Shown in pieces: positions 34,000-42,987 of a stretch of 64,000 nt of DNA. A program made the position numbers and the translations under genes. The DNA lies in assembly GCA_002287035.1 (NCBI GenBank), contig NSKG01000004.1:186001-250000 (forward strand), written 5' to 3'. The notes under the pieces were generated by a model. The model was not told the origin of the DNA, did no database searches, and worked only from the letters and a program-made list of their open reading frames with translations. The DNA comes from Pseudomonas sp. WN033. GTDB taxonomy: Bacteria; Pseudomonadota; Gammaproteobacteria; Pseudomonadales; Pseudomonadaceae. Position 1 is the stretch's first letter, and every line of letters starts with the position of its first letter.

Positions 34000-35142
34000 A
34001 TGGCCGAGTTCGATGCCATAAGACCCTACAATGATGACGAAGTCCCGGCGGTGATGCAGCGTCTGCTGCGTGACCCAGAGTTACTGCAGATGTTTGCCCG
34101 CTACCGGTTCCCTAGTCTGTCCCGCTGGCTGATGGGGCCGTTGGTGGCGTTGATCGGTAGTCGTCTGCGTCGCCAGGCGCGCAATATCCAAACAGTCAGC
34201 GAACTGCAGCAGCGGCTGGAGCCCTATCTGGACCGGTTGATCGAGAGCAGTACGCTGGAAGTGACCTACAGCGGCCTGGAGCATCTGGCCAAGGATCGTC
34301 CGTATCTGTTTCTGGCCAATCACCGCGATATCGTCATGGATCCGGCGTTTGTCAATTACGCACTTTACCATGCCGGCCACCCGACGCCACGGATCGCCAT
34401 TGGCGACAATTTGCTGCAACGACCCTTTGTCAGTGATCTGATGCGGCTGAACAAGAGCTTCATTGTCCACCGGTCGCTAACCGGGCGCCGCGAGAAGCTG
34501 GCGGCCTATCAAACCCTGTCGGCCTATATCTGCCATTCGATCGCTTCGGGTGAGTCGGTCTGGATCGCCCAGGCCGAAGGCCGGGCCAAGGATGGCAAGG
34601 ACGAGACTGACTCGGCAATCATCAAGATGTTTTGCATGAGCCGCAAGGACGAGTCGTTCCCCGATGTGATTCGCTCTCTGGGCATCGTCCCGGTTTCCAT
34701 TGCCTATGAGTGGGACCCCTGTGATTTGATGAAGGCCCGTGAGCTGGAACAGCGCGAGCGGACCGGTGGTTACGTCAAACAGCCGGGCGAGGATGATCGC
34801 TCGATTGCTCAGGGGCTGACCGGTTACAAGGGCCGGGTGCATGTGGCCTTTGGTGAGCCGCTCCAGGCCGAATATGCAGATGCAAAGCTGGTGGCGCGTG
34901 AATGTGACCGGCAGATTCTCGGGTCCTACCGCCTGTATGTAAGCAATTATCTTGCTTTTGAGCGGCTGCCCGATGCACCTCAGATTGAGCTGGGTGACTG
35001 GCGTGCGCAGTTTGATGCCGTGACCCTGAAGGTCGAACAGGAGCGTTTCGAGCAGCGTCTGGCTACCTGCCCGGTTGAGCAGCAGCCGTTCTGGTTGTTG
35101 CAGTACGCCAATCCGGTGATCAGTCGCGCTCAGGTTGGCTAG
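34000..35142 (+). CDS. PlsC-type lysophospholipid acyltransferase
   Basis: 380 residues from the ATG at 34000 (MAEFDAIRPYNDDEVPAV), chosen over the GTG at 33985 and ATG at 33994 because GAGG sits seven bases before it. The acyltransferase motif I reads ANHRDIVMDPAF; the His-to-Asp spacing is H-x5-D rather than the usual H-x4-D, and an Asp follows HR. The glycerophosphate motif AEGRAKDG (about 185) and a P-rich IVPVSIAYEWDPCDLM segment are present. It probably acylates lysophosphatidate or a related lipid at the inner membrane. Confidence 0.8.
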   Translation: MAEFDAIRPYNDDEVPAVMQRLLRDPELLQMFARYRFPSLSRWLMGPLVALIGSRLRRQARNIQTVSELQQRLEPYLDRLIESSTLEVTYSGLEHLAKDRPYLFLANHRDIVMDPAFVNYALYHAGHPTPRIAIGDNLLQRPFVSDLMRLNKSFIVHRSLTGRREKLAAYQTLSAYICHSIASGESVWIAQAEGRAKDGKDETDSAIIKMFCMSRKDESFPDVIRSLGIVPVSIAYEWDPCDLMKARELEQRERTGGYVKQPGEDDRSIAQGLTGYKGRVHVAFGEPLQAEYADAKLVARECDRQILGSYRLYVSNYLAFERLPDAPQIELGDWRAQFDAVTLKVEQERFEQRLATCPVEQQPFWLLQYANPVISRAQVG

Positions 35143-35159
35143 TGGGGTTGCAAACAGGC

Positions 35160-35226
35160 ATTCGCGTTCGCGAACCGCTCTTGCCCTGACATTGCCGGGG
35201 CAGGAGCGGCCAGCGGCCGCGAGAAC
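35160..35226. repeat. REP-type hairpin (type C), 3' of the acyltransferase gene
   Basis: CCGCTCTTGCCC and GGGCAGGAGCGG can form a 12-bp stem (one G-U) inside the convergent gap, with flanking CGCGAA / CGCGAGAA arms. The core AGGAGCGG...GCGGCCGCGA resembles other type C elements at 48756-48829 and 55742-55768. Confidence 0.55.
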
Positions 35227-35229
35227 ATT

Positions 35230-35508
35230 CTACAACTGGGTGCTGATCAGGCTCAGGACTACAGCCAGCACCAGGCACACCGTCCCCACCGCATAGAACA
35301 TGCGGTTGACCCGCACACTGGCGCTGTCCAGGCCCATGTCGCCAGCACTGACCGGGCTGGTGGCCAGGCGGGCGTTGGCGCGGGCGCTACGTACTTGGGT
35401 GGCAATCCATAGCCAGCTGCCGCAAACAGCATAAAACAGCGCCAGTCCATTGAGAACCAGAGCCGGATGACTCAGATAATACATCCAGGCAGCCTGAAAC
35501 ACGGGCAT
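35230..35508 (-). CDS. Small hypothetical membrane protein
   Basis: 92 residues with two membrane helices (PALVLNGLALFYAVCGSWLWIAT near the N-terminus and AVGTVCLVLAVVLSLISTQL at the C-terminus) joined by an Arg/Ala-rich loop (RSARANARLATSPVSAGD). Family not recognised. It stands alone, convergent with the acyltransferase gene and divergent from the SlyB-like gene. Confidence 0.55.
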   Translation of the reverse strand: MPVFQAAWMYYLSHPALVLNGLALFYAVCGSWLWIATQVRSARANARLATSPVSAGDMGLDSASVRVNRMFYAVGTVCLVLAVVLSLISTQL

Positions 35509-35797
35509 GCGTGACCTCCGGACATGCTCGGCAACCTGCTCGTTTTCTTGTTGTTATGGCTGGGTTACAACGAAGCGTTAAAAAGTGAATGACAGGATTT
35601 CGGCATATACCGATTCCGACTTAAAATCGTTCGAATTTTAACCTAAAGCGCGTCCGGCATTCGACCATCACCGACCAAAAACCGATCAAAGGCACATGCA
35701 CACAACACGTGGCGTTGTAACCTGAAGTGAAAAGCCGCAACATTTGGATGTTGATGCAGTCAAAATCATCAAGTCCTCCATATTTAGGGATATACCC

Positions 35798-36259
35798 ATG
35801 AAAAAGCCTTTACTTCTCAGTGCCCTGCTCAGCAGTCTGCTGGTGGTCGGTGGGTGCGCCTCGCAACTGACCGGTGATGTCTATAGCCGTGATCAGGCCC
35901 GCGCTCCACAAACCGTACGGCTGGGCACCGTCGAGTCTGTCCGCCTGGTACAGATCGAAGGCACCAAGACTGTGATTGGCCCGGCCGCAGGTGCCGCAGT
36001 GGGCGGTATTGCCGGTAGTGGTGTCGGTGGTGGTCGTGGCAGCGCCATCGCCACTGTGGTGGGTGCGGTCGCCGGTGGTATGGTCGGCGCCGCTGCCGAG
36101 GAAGGCATAACCCGCAGCCAGGGTGTGGAAATAACCGTACGTGAAGACGACGGCCAGACCCGCGCCTATGTGCAGCAGGTGTCCAACAACATCAGCTTCG
36201 CTCCGGGCGACCGGGTGCGGATTCTGACCGTGAATGGCGAGTCGCGGGTTACCAAGTAA
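35798..36259 (+). CDS. SlyB-like glycine-zipper outer-membrane lipoprotein
   Basis: 153 residues with a lipobox (LLSSLLVVGGC, Cys22) and the glycine-zipper 2TM domain: GPAAGAAVGGIAGSGVGGGRGSAI...GAVAGGMVGAAAEEG (around residues 60-105). This layout matches SlyB/Pcp outer-membrane lipoproteins. The start at 35798 keeps the signal peptide at the N-terminus and has AGGGA eight bases upstream. The preceding gap contains an AT-rich palindrome (TTAAAAT-N7-ATTTTAA near 35622). SlyB is Mg2+/PhoP-regulated in other bacteria, which is not visible here. Confidence 0.82.
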   Translation: MKKPLLLSALLSSLLVVGGCASQLTGDVYSRDQARAPQTVRLGTVESVRLVQIEGTKTVIGPAAGAAVGGIAGSGVGGGRGSAIATVVGAVAGGMVGAAAEEGITRSQGVEITVREDDGQTRAYVQQVSNNISFAPGDRVRILTVNGESRVTK

Positions 36260-36284
36260 CCTGCACAAGTCGGCATTGCTGATT

Positions 36285-36320
36285 GTCATCACGAGCGGCA
36301 CAGCCGCGTGGTGATCCATG
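36285..36320. repeat. REP-type repeat, type B
   Basis: GTCATCACGAGCGGC...GCCGCGTGGTGATCCATG, a 36-bp imperfect palindrome; same sequence class as 60379-60415 and the right halves of the composites at 55655, 59249 and 59411. The remaining bases to the mnh operon (36321-36608) show no gene; they are AT-richer and may hold the promoter. Confidence 0.8.
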
Positions 36321-36608
36321 GCTACTGATGGATTACCGCGCGACTGTGCAACTCATCAGACTCAAGTTCTCCCCGCAAAAATCACACCCCCAAGCCTGTT
36401 CCCTGTCTGGTAAATTGCTTCAAATTGCTACAGGCGTAGCGGTTTTCCCTTCTTATTTATATTGCTATCCCGATAGTTCTCGTCTATGGATTTAACCGGG
36501 GCTGTCAAGATGTTGTCCGATCGGCAACCTATGGTAAGTAAATGATTTACCAAGCCGTAACGGAGATAACCGGTCCATGTTGAGTTCCATCCTTACAGGA
36601 TTGTGGAT

Positions 36609-39332
36609 ATGCACGTCAGTTTGCTAGCCATTGCTCTTAATGCCCTGCTGGCACCCTGGATCTGGCGAGTGGCACCGCGTCATGCCGGCTGGTTGCTGGC
36701 GTTGGTGCCGGCGGCCTGTTTTGCCTGGTTCGTGGCGGCCATCCCTACCGTGGCTGCGGGCGAGGTGCTGACCGCCAGCATAGCCTGGGTGCCGGCCCTG
36801 GATGTGGCCCTGACCCTGCGTCTGGACGGTCTGTCGCTGCTGTTCGCTTTGCTGATCACAGGGATCGGTGCGCTGATCGTGCTGTATTCGGCGGGCTATC
36901 TGCACGATCATCATCATCTCGGGCGGTTTTATGCCTACCTGCTGATTTTTATGATGGCCATGCTCGGTCTGGTGTTGGCCGATGACCTGATCGCCATGTT
37001 CGTGTTCTGGGAGCTGACCAGCGTGGCTTCCTATCTGTTGATCAGTTACCAGCACGAGAAGGGCGAGTCGCGCCGGGCTGCGTTGCAGGCGCTGTTGATC
37101 ACTGGCGGCGGCGGGCTGGCATTGCTGGCCGGCCTGGTGTTGCTGGGAATCGCCGGTGAGGCCTGGCAGTTCTCGGCCCTGGAGAAGGCGGTTGTTCAGG
37201 CTCACTCGCTGTTTCCGGCGATCATGCTGCTGGTACTGGTGGGCTGTTTCACCAAGTCGGCCCAGTTCCCGTTTCATCTGTGGTTGCCCAATGCGATGAA
37301 TGCGCCGACTCCGGTGTCGGCCTATCTGCATTCGGCGACCATGGTCAAGGCTGGTATCTACCTGCTGGCGCGGTTGAATCCTGTACTCGGTGGCGGTGCC
37401 GGCTGGAGTACCATTCTGATCGGGCTGGGCGCGCTGACTGCGGTGCTGGGGGCGGTGCTGGCGATCCGGCAATACGATCTCAAGCGCATGCTGGCCTACA
37501 CCACGGTAACCGTGCTGGGCCAGTTGACCATGCTGATTGGCACCAACACCACTTATGGCCTGCAGGCTTTTGTGTTGTATCTGGTGGCACACTCGTTCTA
37601 CAAGGGCGCGTTGTTCATGGCAGTCGGTGCTATTGACCATTCCACCGGTACCCGAGACCTGCGCCATTTGGGTGGCTTGATCAAGCTGATGCCGGTAACC
37701 GGCTTTGCTGTTGGACTAGCGGCATTCTCCAATGCTGGTTTGCCGCCGTTCTTTGGTTTTATCGCTAAGGAGTTCAAGTACACCGGTCTGATGCAAATGG
37801 GCAGTATCGGCTGGACTGTGACTTTGGTGATGATTCTGACCAATGCCTTATTGGTAGCGGCTGCGGCGCTGATCTTCTTCCGCACCTTTTTGGGCAAGCG
37901 TGGCGATTGGCCGGGGCATCCGCACGAGGTGTCACCGTTCATGTGGCTGGGGCCACTGCTGTTGGCAATTGGTGGCTTCACTCTGGGGGCCTGGAACCAC
38001 TGGCCGGAAACCTGGCTGGTCAATACTGCAGTGCAGAGTGTGGCTACTGGTCCAGTCGAGGTCAGTCTGTACCTGTGGGGCGGCATTACTCCCGCAGTTT
38101 TCGCCAGCGTGCTGACCTTGGGGCTGGGCGCCTGGTTCTACTTCCATGCCGATCAGGTCCGCTATCTGGCGACCCAGTTGGGTAAGGTCTGGAGCTACAG
38201 CGGCGATCTGCTCTGGGACCTACTGCTGAGTCGGGTATTTCAGGTGGCCGGTTGGGTGGCGCGACAGTTCCAGCATGGTTCGTTGCGTCTGCATATGGCG
38301 CTGATGACGCTGATGATCAGCATCAGTGTGCTGGGCTGGGCGCTGGTGGTCGGGGTGCAGCCATTGCAGGCTGAAAACCTTTCAGCCATTACCGTGCCAG
38401 GCGTGATTGGCTGTCTGCTGGCCCTGGGTGGGGCCGCCGGTGCCGCTTTTATGCCCGGCCGCTTGGCGTTGGTGGCCTCGCTGGGGGCCAGCGGTCTGGG
38501 GCTGGCCTTGTTCTTTGTGTCTATCAATGCGCCAGACGTGGCACTGACCCAATTGATGGTCGAAACCCTGACCGTGGTGTTCCTGGCCATGGTGCTGCGG
38601 CGCTTGCCGATGGTTCCGGCCAGTGGCTCGCGTTATCGCCGGGTCAATATCTGGCATGGCGTAGTTGCCGTGGTGCTGGGGCTGACCGTGACGCTGATGA
38701 TCATGACAGCGGTCAGCCAGCCGTTGCCGGGCGATCTGGCCGAGTGGTTCCTGGCCAACAGCCTGCCAGGCGGTTACGGCAGCAATGTGGTCAATGTGAT
38801 CCTGGTTGACTTCCGCGCCGTGGATACCCTGGGAGAGATCGTCGTGGTGGCGATTGCTGCGCTGGGTGCCGCGACCTTGCTGGGTGCCGGGCAGGCGGCC
38901 GACCCCAAGCCCAAGGGCATGCCGGAGTTCGGTTCGGTGCTGCTGCGTCAGGGCATGCGGCCGCTGGCGGCGATTCTGCTGATTGTGTCGCTGGTGATCC
39001 TGTGGCGCGGTCACAATTTGCCGGGCGGTGGTTTTATCGGCGGCCTGGTAGCTGCGACTGGTTTCACCCTGTTGGTGGTGACTTTTGGTCGCGGTATCCA
39101 GCGGGGGCTGGAACGTATCACCCCGCCGACCCTGATTGGTCTTGGTTTGGCCTGTGCAGTTGGCGCCGGGTTCTTTGGCCTGGCTAGTGGCTTGCCGTAC
39201 ATGAGCGGGCACTGGGTGGAGCTGGGCGGGATCAAGCTGGGTACACCGCTGTTGTTTGATATTGGTGTGTTTCTAACCGTATTCGGTTCGGTGATGCACA
39301 TGCTGCGTAATCTGATCGGGAGGGCTGGCTGA
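36609..39332 (+). CDS. mnhA: MnhA1: Mrp antiporter subunit A fused to B
   Basis: 907 residues, ion-translocating subunit of a Na+/H+ antiporter complex related to NuoL. N-terminal part shows the proton-channel helix FVFWELTSVASYLLISYQ with its Glu and the [15 protein letters not shown] segment (about residue 217); the C-terminal ~300 residues contain the MnhB-type region ([36 protein letters not shown]), so A and B are fused as in group 2 Mrp systems. The ATG at 36609 is preferred to the GTG at 36603 because AGGA lies eight bases upstream. First gene of operon 1. Confidence 0.93.
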   Translation: MHVSLLAIALNALLAPWIWRVAPRHAGWLLALVPAACFAWFVAAIPTVAAGEVLTASIAWVPALDVALTLRLDGLSLLFALLITGIGALIVLYSAGYLHDHHHLGRFYAYLLIFMMAMLGLVLADDLIAMFVFWELTSVASYLLISYQHEKGESRRAALQALLITGGGGLALLAGLVLLGIAGEAWQFSALEKAVVQAHSLFPAIMLLVLVGCFTKSAQFPFHLWLPNAMNAPTPVSAYLHSATMVKAGIYLLARLNPVLGGGAGWSTILIGLGALTAVLGAVLAIRQYDLKRMLAYTTVTVLGQLTMLIGTNTTYGLQAFVLYLVAHSFYKGALFMAVGAIDHSTGTRDLRHLGGLIKLMPVTGFAVGLAAFSNAGLPPFFGFIAKEFKYTGLMQMGSIGWTVTLVMILTNALLVAAAALIFFRTFLGKRGDWPGHPHEVSPFMWLGPLLLAIGGFTLGAWNHWPETWLVNTAVQSVATGPVEVSLYLWGGITPAVFASVLTLGLGAWFYFHADQVRYLATQLGKVWSYSGDLLWDLLLSRVFQVAGWVARQFQHGSLRLHMALMTLMISISVLGWALVVGVQPLQAENLSAITVPGVIGCLLALGGAAGAAFMPGRLALVASLGASGLGLALFFVSINAPDVALTQLMVETLTVVFLAMVLRRLPMVPASGSRYRRVNIWHGVVAVVLGLTVTLMIMTAVSQPLPGDLAEWFLANSLPGGYGSNVVNVILVDFRAVDTLGEIVVVAIAALGAATLLGAGQAADPKPKGMPEFGSVLLRQGMRPLAAILLIVSLVILWRGHNLPGGGFIGGLVAATGFTLLVVTFGRGIQRGLERITPPTLIGLGLACAVGAGFFGLASGLPYMSGHWVELGGIKLGTPLLFDIGVFLTVFGSVMHMLRNLIGRAG

Positions 39333-39724
39333 TGGAGTGGATTGCCGCCATTACCGCCGGCATCATGGCCGCGCTGGGCGTGTGGATGATGCTGGATCGC
39401 CACTTGATGCGAGTGGTTCTGGGCATTGCCGTGTTGGGTAATGCAATCAATCTTGGGGTACTGACTGCCGGGCGCTTCGCCGGTGAGCAGGCAGCCTTCG
39501 TGTTTGGCAACGAGGCCGTAACCGATGCTGCCAACCCGCTGCCCCAGGCGCTGGTGCTGACCGCGATTGTGATTGGTTTTGCATTGTTCGTGTTCGCTCT
39601 GGCGGTACTCAAGCGGACCCATGAACTGCATGGTGACAAGGATACCGACAAGGTCAGTGCTGCCACTGAGCAGCCGGCTCCGGATCATAACGAGGATCAC
39701 CATGAGCCGGAGGGCCGCGCATGA
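39332..39724 (+). CDS. mnhC: MnhC1: Mrp antiporter subunit C with acidic/His tail
   Basis: 130-residue NuoK-like subunit, three helices (NAINLGVLTAGRF, NPLPQALVLTAIVIGFALFVFALAVL). Compared with the paralogue at 45789 (108 aa) it has a 30-residue C-terminal extension rich in His, Asp and Glu (KRTHELHGDKDTDKVS...DHNEDHHEPEGRA). Stop overlaps the mnhD1 start. The tail could bind metals or sense pH; that is inference. Confidence 0.9.
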   Translation: MEWIAAITAGIMAALGVWMMLDRHLMRVVLGIAVLGNAINLGVLTAGRFAGEQAAFVFGNEAVTDAANPLPQALVLTAIVIGFALFVFALAVLKRTHELHGDKDTDKVSAATEQPAPDHNEDHHEPEGRA

Positions 39725-41214
39725 TGAATATCCTGCTGGTCCTGCCGGTGGTTATTCCGTTGACCACGTTGTTGCTGGGCCTGTTGGTCAAGCGCCACCA
39801 TGCCTGGGTGTCGTTCATTAGTCTGAGCGGCAGCTTGGCACTGCTGGCGGCTGGGGTATGGCTGGTAGTGCTGGCTGCCCAGGGCATGGTGCTCAGCGGT
39901 CAGATGGCCAACTGGGCGGCGCCCTATGGCATCAGCCTGGTGATTGACCGGCTGTCTGCGGTGATGGTGGCGATCACCGGGGTGATTGGTCTGGCGACCC
40001 TGGTGTATGCCCACCGTCAGCCAATGCCGGCCGACTTTCTGCGCGATGTGCACCTGTTTGTTCAGGGCCTGTTGGCCGGTATCTGTGGCGCCTTCATCAC
40101 CGCTGATGTGTTCAACCTGTATGTCTGGTTCGAGGTGCTGCTGATCGGCTCGTTTGCCCTGATTGCGCTGGGCGGTGGCGAACGCCGGCTGGCCGGGGCC
40201 ATGACCTATCTGGTGCTGAACATGCTGGCGACCCTGATGTTCCTGTTGGCGGCCGGTCTGGTCTATGGCTCCACCGGGACGTTGAACATGGGCGAACTGG
40301 CGCTGATCTTCCGCGCCGATCAGGCCAGTTCCGGGGCCTGGCTCGGCGTGATGCTGATGCTGATGTCGTTCGCGGTGAAAGCGGCGTTGTTCCCGCTGTT
40401 TGGCTGGTTGCCGGCCAGTTATCACGTGGCCTGGACCCCGGTGTCTGCGCTGTTTGCCGGGTTGCTGACCAAGGTTGGGGTGTATGCCCTGATCCGGATG
40501 GTGACCTTGCTCTGGCCTGAGCCGGGGATGGTACATACGGTGCTTCTGTGGGTGGCCTGCGCGACCATGATCATCGGGGTGCTGGGGGCGGCGGCGCAGA
40601 CCGAGGTGCGACGGATTTTGTCGTTCCATATCGTCAGCCAGGTCGGCTACATGGTGCTGGGGCTGGCGCTGGCAACGCCGCTGGCGCTGGCTGGCGCGGT
40701 GTTCTATCTGATTCACCATATCGTAGTGAAGGCCAACCTGTTCTTCGTCGGTGGCGTGGCCGCGCGGCTGACCGGTTCGGAGCGTCTGGCTGCGATGGGG
40801 GGGTTGTATGCCAGCAAGCCGCTGCTGGCGGTGCTGTTTGCGATTCCGGCGCTGTCGCTGGCAGGGATTCCGCCGCTGTCCGGCTTCTGGGCCAAGTTCG
40901 TGCTGGTCAAGGCCAGCCTCGATGCCGGAGTCTGGATCGCGACGTTCTTCGCCCTGCTTACCGGGGTCTTTACCCTGCTGTCGATGAGCAAGATCTGGAA
41001 TGAAAGCTTCCTCAAGGCTCACCCGCAACCGGAACAACTCGGCGTCGCTGGCGATGGACCACGCGGGGCCTGGGCCACCATGATCGTGCTGGCCTTGATC
41101 ACTGTGCTGATCGGCTTCGGAGCCGGGCCGGTGATGGACTATGCGGTGGCCTCGGCCGAGCAACTGGTCGAGGCGCCGGCCTATCTGCAACTGATCGAAC
41201 GGGGAGGTGAGTGA
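39721..41214 (+). CDS. mnhD: MnhD1: Mrp antiporter subunit D
   Basis: 497 residues, NuoM/N-like ion-channel subunit with about 14 helices. Channel residues: FNLYVWFEVLLIGSFALIALG (key Glu) and KAALFPLFGWLPASYHVAWTPVSALF (key Lys). C-terminal helix region is complete. Overlaps mnhC1 and mnhE1 by 4 bp each, so the three are translationally coupled. Confidence 0.93.
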   Translation: MMNILLVLPVVIPLTTLLLGLLVKRHHAWVSFISLSGSLALLAAGVWLVVLAAQGMVLSGQMANWAAPYGISLVIDRLSAVMVAITGVIGLATLVYAHRQPMPADFLRDVHLFVQGLLAGICGAFITADVFNLYVWFEVLLIGSFALIALGGGERRLAGAMTYLVLNMLATLMFLLAAGLVYGSTGTLNMGELALIFRADQASSGAWLGVMLMLMSFAVKAALFPLFGWLPASYHVAWTPVSALFAGLLTKVGVYALIRMVTLLWPEPGMVHTVLLWVACATMIIGVLGAAAQTEVRRILSFHIVSQVGYMVLGLALATPLALAGAVFYLIHHIVVKANLFFVGGVAARLTGSERLAAMGGLYASKPLLAVLFAIPALSLAGIPPLSGFWAKFVLVKASLDAGVWIATFFALLTGVFTLLSMSKIWNESFLKAHPQPEQLGVAGDGPRGAWATMIVLALITVLIGFGAGPVMDYAVASAEQLVEAPAYLQLIERGGE

Positions 41215-41711
41215 TGGTTTTTGTCCATCTGTTGCTGACCAGTTTGCTCAGCGTCTGGTATGACGGCGCGACGTTGGCCAGTTGGCTGCTGGCGTTCGTG
41301 CTGGTTTATGGGCTGCTGAAACTGCTGGGCTTGCTGCTGCCTGCATGCCGGGTCTATGCCATGCGGGTCGAGGCCGGGACGCGCTTCGTGCCCTGGTTTA
41401 CCTGGAAGGTATTCAGCGCCTCGCTGGATGTGGCGCTGATCGTGGTAAACCCGCATCGGCAGGTCAATTCGGCGGTGGTTCAGGTCCATCTGGATACTCA
41501 GGACCGTCGGCTGGTCACGGTTATTGCCTGTTTGCTGACGCTGACACCGGGTACCCTGGCGCTATCCTACCGGCCCGGTGAACTGTTCGTGCACGTACTG
41601 GATACTGCCTCGGCCGACCCAGTACAGCAGGCGATTCATGACATCGAGTTGCGCCTGATGGCCTGGGTCTATCCTATGGGAGACAAACAGGGAGGCAAAC
41701 ATGACGGTTGA
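41211..41711 (+). CDS. mnhE: MnhE1: Mrp antiporter subunit E
   Basis: 166 residues with two N-terminal membrane helices followed by a soluble domain (VNSAVVQVHLDTQDRRLVTVIACLLTLTPGTLALSY), the MnhE signature LTPGT at about residue 118. Membrane-anchored assembly or stability subunit. Its end overlaps the mnhF1 start by 11 bp. Confidence 0.92.
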   Translation: MMVFVHLLLTSLLSVWYDGATLASWLLAFVLVYGLLKLLGLLLPACRVYAMRVEAGTRFVPWFTWKVFSASLDVALIVVNPHRQVNSAVVQVHLDTQDRRLVTVIACLLTLTPGTLALSYRPGELFVHVLDTASADPVQQAIHDIELRLMAWVYPMGDKQGGKHDG

Positions 41712-42030
41712 ACTGGCGGGTGCCTATTGGGTACTGCCGTTGGCAGGTGCCATGCTGGTGATCAGCGCGGTATTGATCATGTGGCGGTTGCTGGCAGGGC
41801 CGAGTCGTCCGGATCGGGCGGTGGCGGTAGATGCCATGACTCTGATCGGGGTGGCCGGGGTCGGAGTAGTCGCTCTGGTTCGTGAACAGGCGGTGTTGCT
41901 GGATGTGGCCATTGTGCTGGCGATCGTCAGTTTCCTTGGCAGCGTGGCTTTCGCTTTGCTGTTCAAGGGTACCCATCACAGTGATGATCCTCATGATCAG
42001 CCGCCGCAGCGCGGGGAGGGTGGGCTATGA
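41701..42030 (+). CDS. mnhF: MnhF1: Mrp antiporter subunit F
   Basis: 109 residues, three helices (AGAMLVISAVLIMWRLLAGPSRPDRAVAVDAM, a conserved LLAGP..DRxxAxD core). Compared with MnhF2 (89 aa) it has a C-terminal extension carrying HHSDDPHDQPPQR, again His/Asp rich like MnhC1. Overlaps mnhG1 by 4 bp. Confidence 0.9.
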   Translation: MTVELAGAYWVLPLAGAMLVISAVLIMWRLLAGPSRPDRAVAVDAMTLIGVAGVGVVALVREQAVLLDVAIVLAIVSFLGSVAFALLFKGTHHSDDPHDQPPQRGEGGL

Positions 42031-42368
42031 CCTTCTGGTCTGTAGCGGCGTCGGTGCTGGTTTTGCTCGGGGCGATCTTCAGTCTGCTTGGAGCACTGGG
42101 GGTGTGGCGTCTGCCCGATGCCTATACCCGCATGCACTCGGCCAGCAAGGCCGGTGCGTTGGGCGCTATCCTGGTACTGCTCGGGGTGCTGTGCGCCACG
42201 GGCGGGCAAAGCTGGTTTGCGGTGCTGCTGGCGATCACGGTGCTGTTGATGACCGCGCCCTTGGCGGCCCATGCGATTTCCCGGGCCGGACACCGGGCCG
42301 GAGTCAAGCCTTTGGTCGGCCCCCTGGGTGATGCGCTGGAGCGGGCAGGCGGGGATCAGGATCACTGA
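42027..42368 (+). CDS. mnhG: MnhG1: Mrp antiporter subunit G
   Basis: 113 residues, three helices; family pattern FSLLGALGVWRLPDAYTRMHSASKAGALGAILVLLG with the LPDxYTRxH motif. Ends operon 1. The 620-bp gap after it carries repeats (see below) and no gene. Confidence 0.9.
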   Translation: MTFWSVAASVLVLLGAIFSLLGALGVWRLPDAYTRMHSASKAGALGAILVLLGVLCATGGQSWFAVLLAITVLLMTAPLAAHAISRAGHRAGVKPLVGPLGDALERAGGDQDH

Positions 42369-42383
42369 TCTGGTGTATCGGGG

Positions 42384-42435
42384 AAACACTGATTAAGTCT
42401 AGGTCGGGGCCTGCCCGATTGGTGCTGATCTGTTC
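42384..42435. repeat. Fragment of the type D repeat
   Basis: Contains AAACACTGATTAA and GGTGCTGATCTGTTC, both found in the opposite orientation in the long palindrome at 29446-29592, with a diverged stretch between them. It lacks the second arm, so it is a remnant. Confidence 0.6.
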
Positions 42436-42567
42436 GGCCGTGCTGTGAACCCTGAAGCAAAGCAGTGCCGCCAAATACGCCAACGGCTGGTTAGGGCGAG
42501 CCGCAGCGATCAGTGTTCGCTGCCGTGTAGCTGCAGCACAACTGCAGCGGGCTGTGGCGGACTCCGT

Positions 42568-42605
42568 ATGGATTGCTTCAGGCCTTCGGCCGTTCGCAAT
42601 GACGG
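42568..42605. repeat. REP-type repeat, type A, inverted
   Basis: TGGATTGC...GCAATGACGG, the reverse complement of the CGTCATTGC...GCAATCCA class, with a hairpin core GGCCTTCGGCC. Faces the copy at 42694. Confidence 0.7.
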
Positions 42606-42630
42606 AGGGTTGGGGTTGGCGCACCATGCC

Positions 42631-42666
42631 CCAACCAACCAACCAACCAACCAACCAACCAACCAA
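42631..42666. repeat. Tetranucleotide tract (CCAA)9
   Basis: Nine uninterrupted CCAA units in a non-coding spacer, flanked by two inverted type A REPs. Such tracts change length by replication slippage. It lies about 320 bp before mnhA2, too far to alter a reading frame; an effect on transcription of operon 2 is conceivable. Confidence 0.9.
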
Positions 42667-42693
42667 CCCCAGTCCGAGCCACAGCCCCAGTCC

Positions 42694-42729
42694 CGTCATT
42701 GCGAGCCGCGTAGCGGCGTGGCAATCCAG
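42694..42729. repeat. REP-type repeat, type A
   Basis: CGTCATTGCGAGCCGCG...GGCGTGGCAATCCAG, a 36-bp imperfect palindrome. With the inverted copy at 42568 it makes a REP pair around the (CCAA)9 tract. Beyond it, 42730-42987 contains no gene and presumably the mnh operon 2 promoter. Confidence 0.8.
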
Positions 42730-42987
42730 CTGCGTAGGTGTAATGACCCGGAGTACAACGGCAGATGATCAGGCTGCTGAACCAATGCTGCCACGACCTT
42801 ATTTGGCCGGTGTTTTCTCAGGCGGTTTCTCAATCATTCCTATCAAATCGATAGTCTGTTTTCATGACAGCGCCTGGCTCTGTGTGGATAATGGTGGGCT
42901 TTCCCGGCCATGACAGGACCGGAATATCGCTGTCGCCATAGTGAAATCGAAGAAGCCCCACCGGCCATTATAGAGAGAGAGTTCTGC

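Noticed and set aside
39697..41190. 497-codon open frame opposite mnhD1
   Set aside because: His/Gln-rich nonsense composition with no motif; shadow of the mnhD1 codon pattern.
42631..42666. CRISPR-like array
   Set aside because: Simple 4-bp tandem units without spacers; no cas genes. The REP copies at 55-60 kb are also irregularly spaced and palindromic, not CRISPR.
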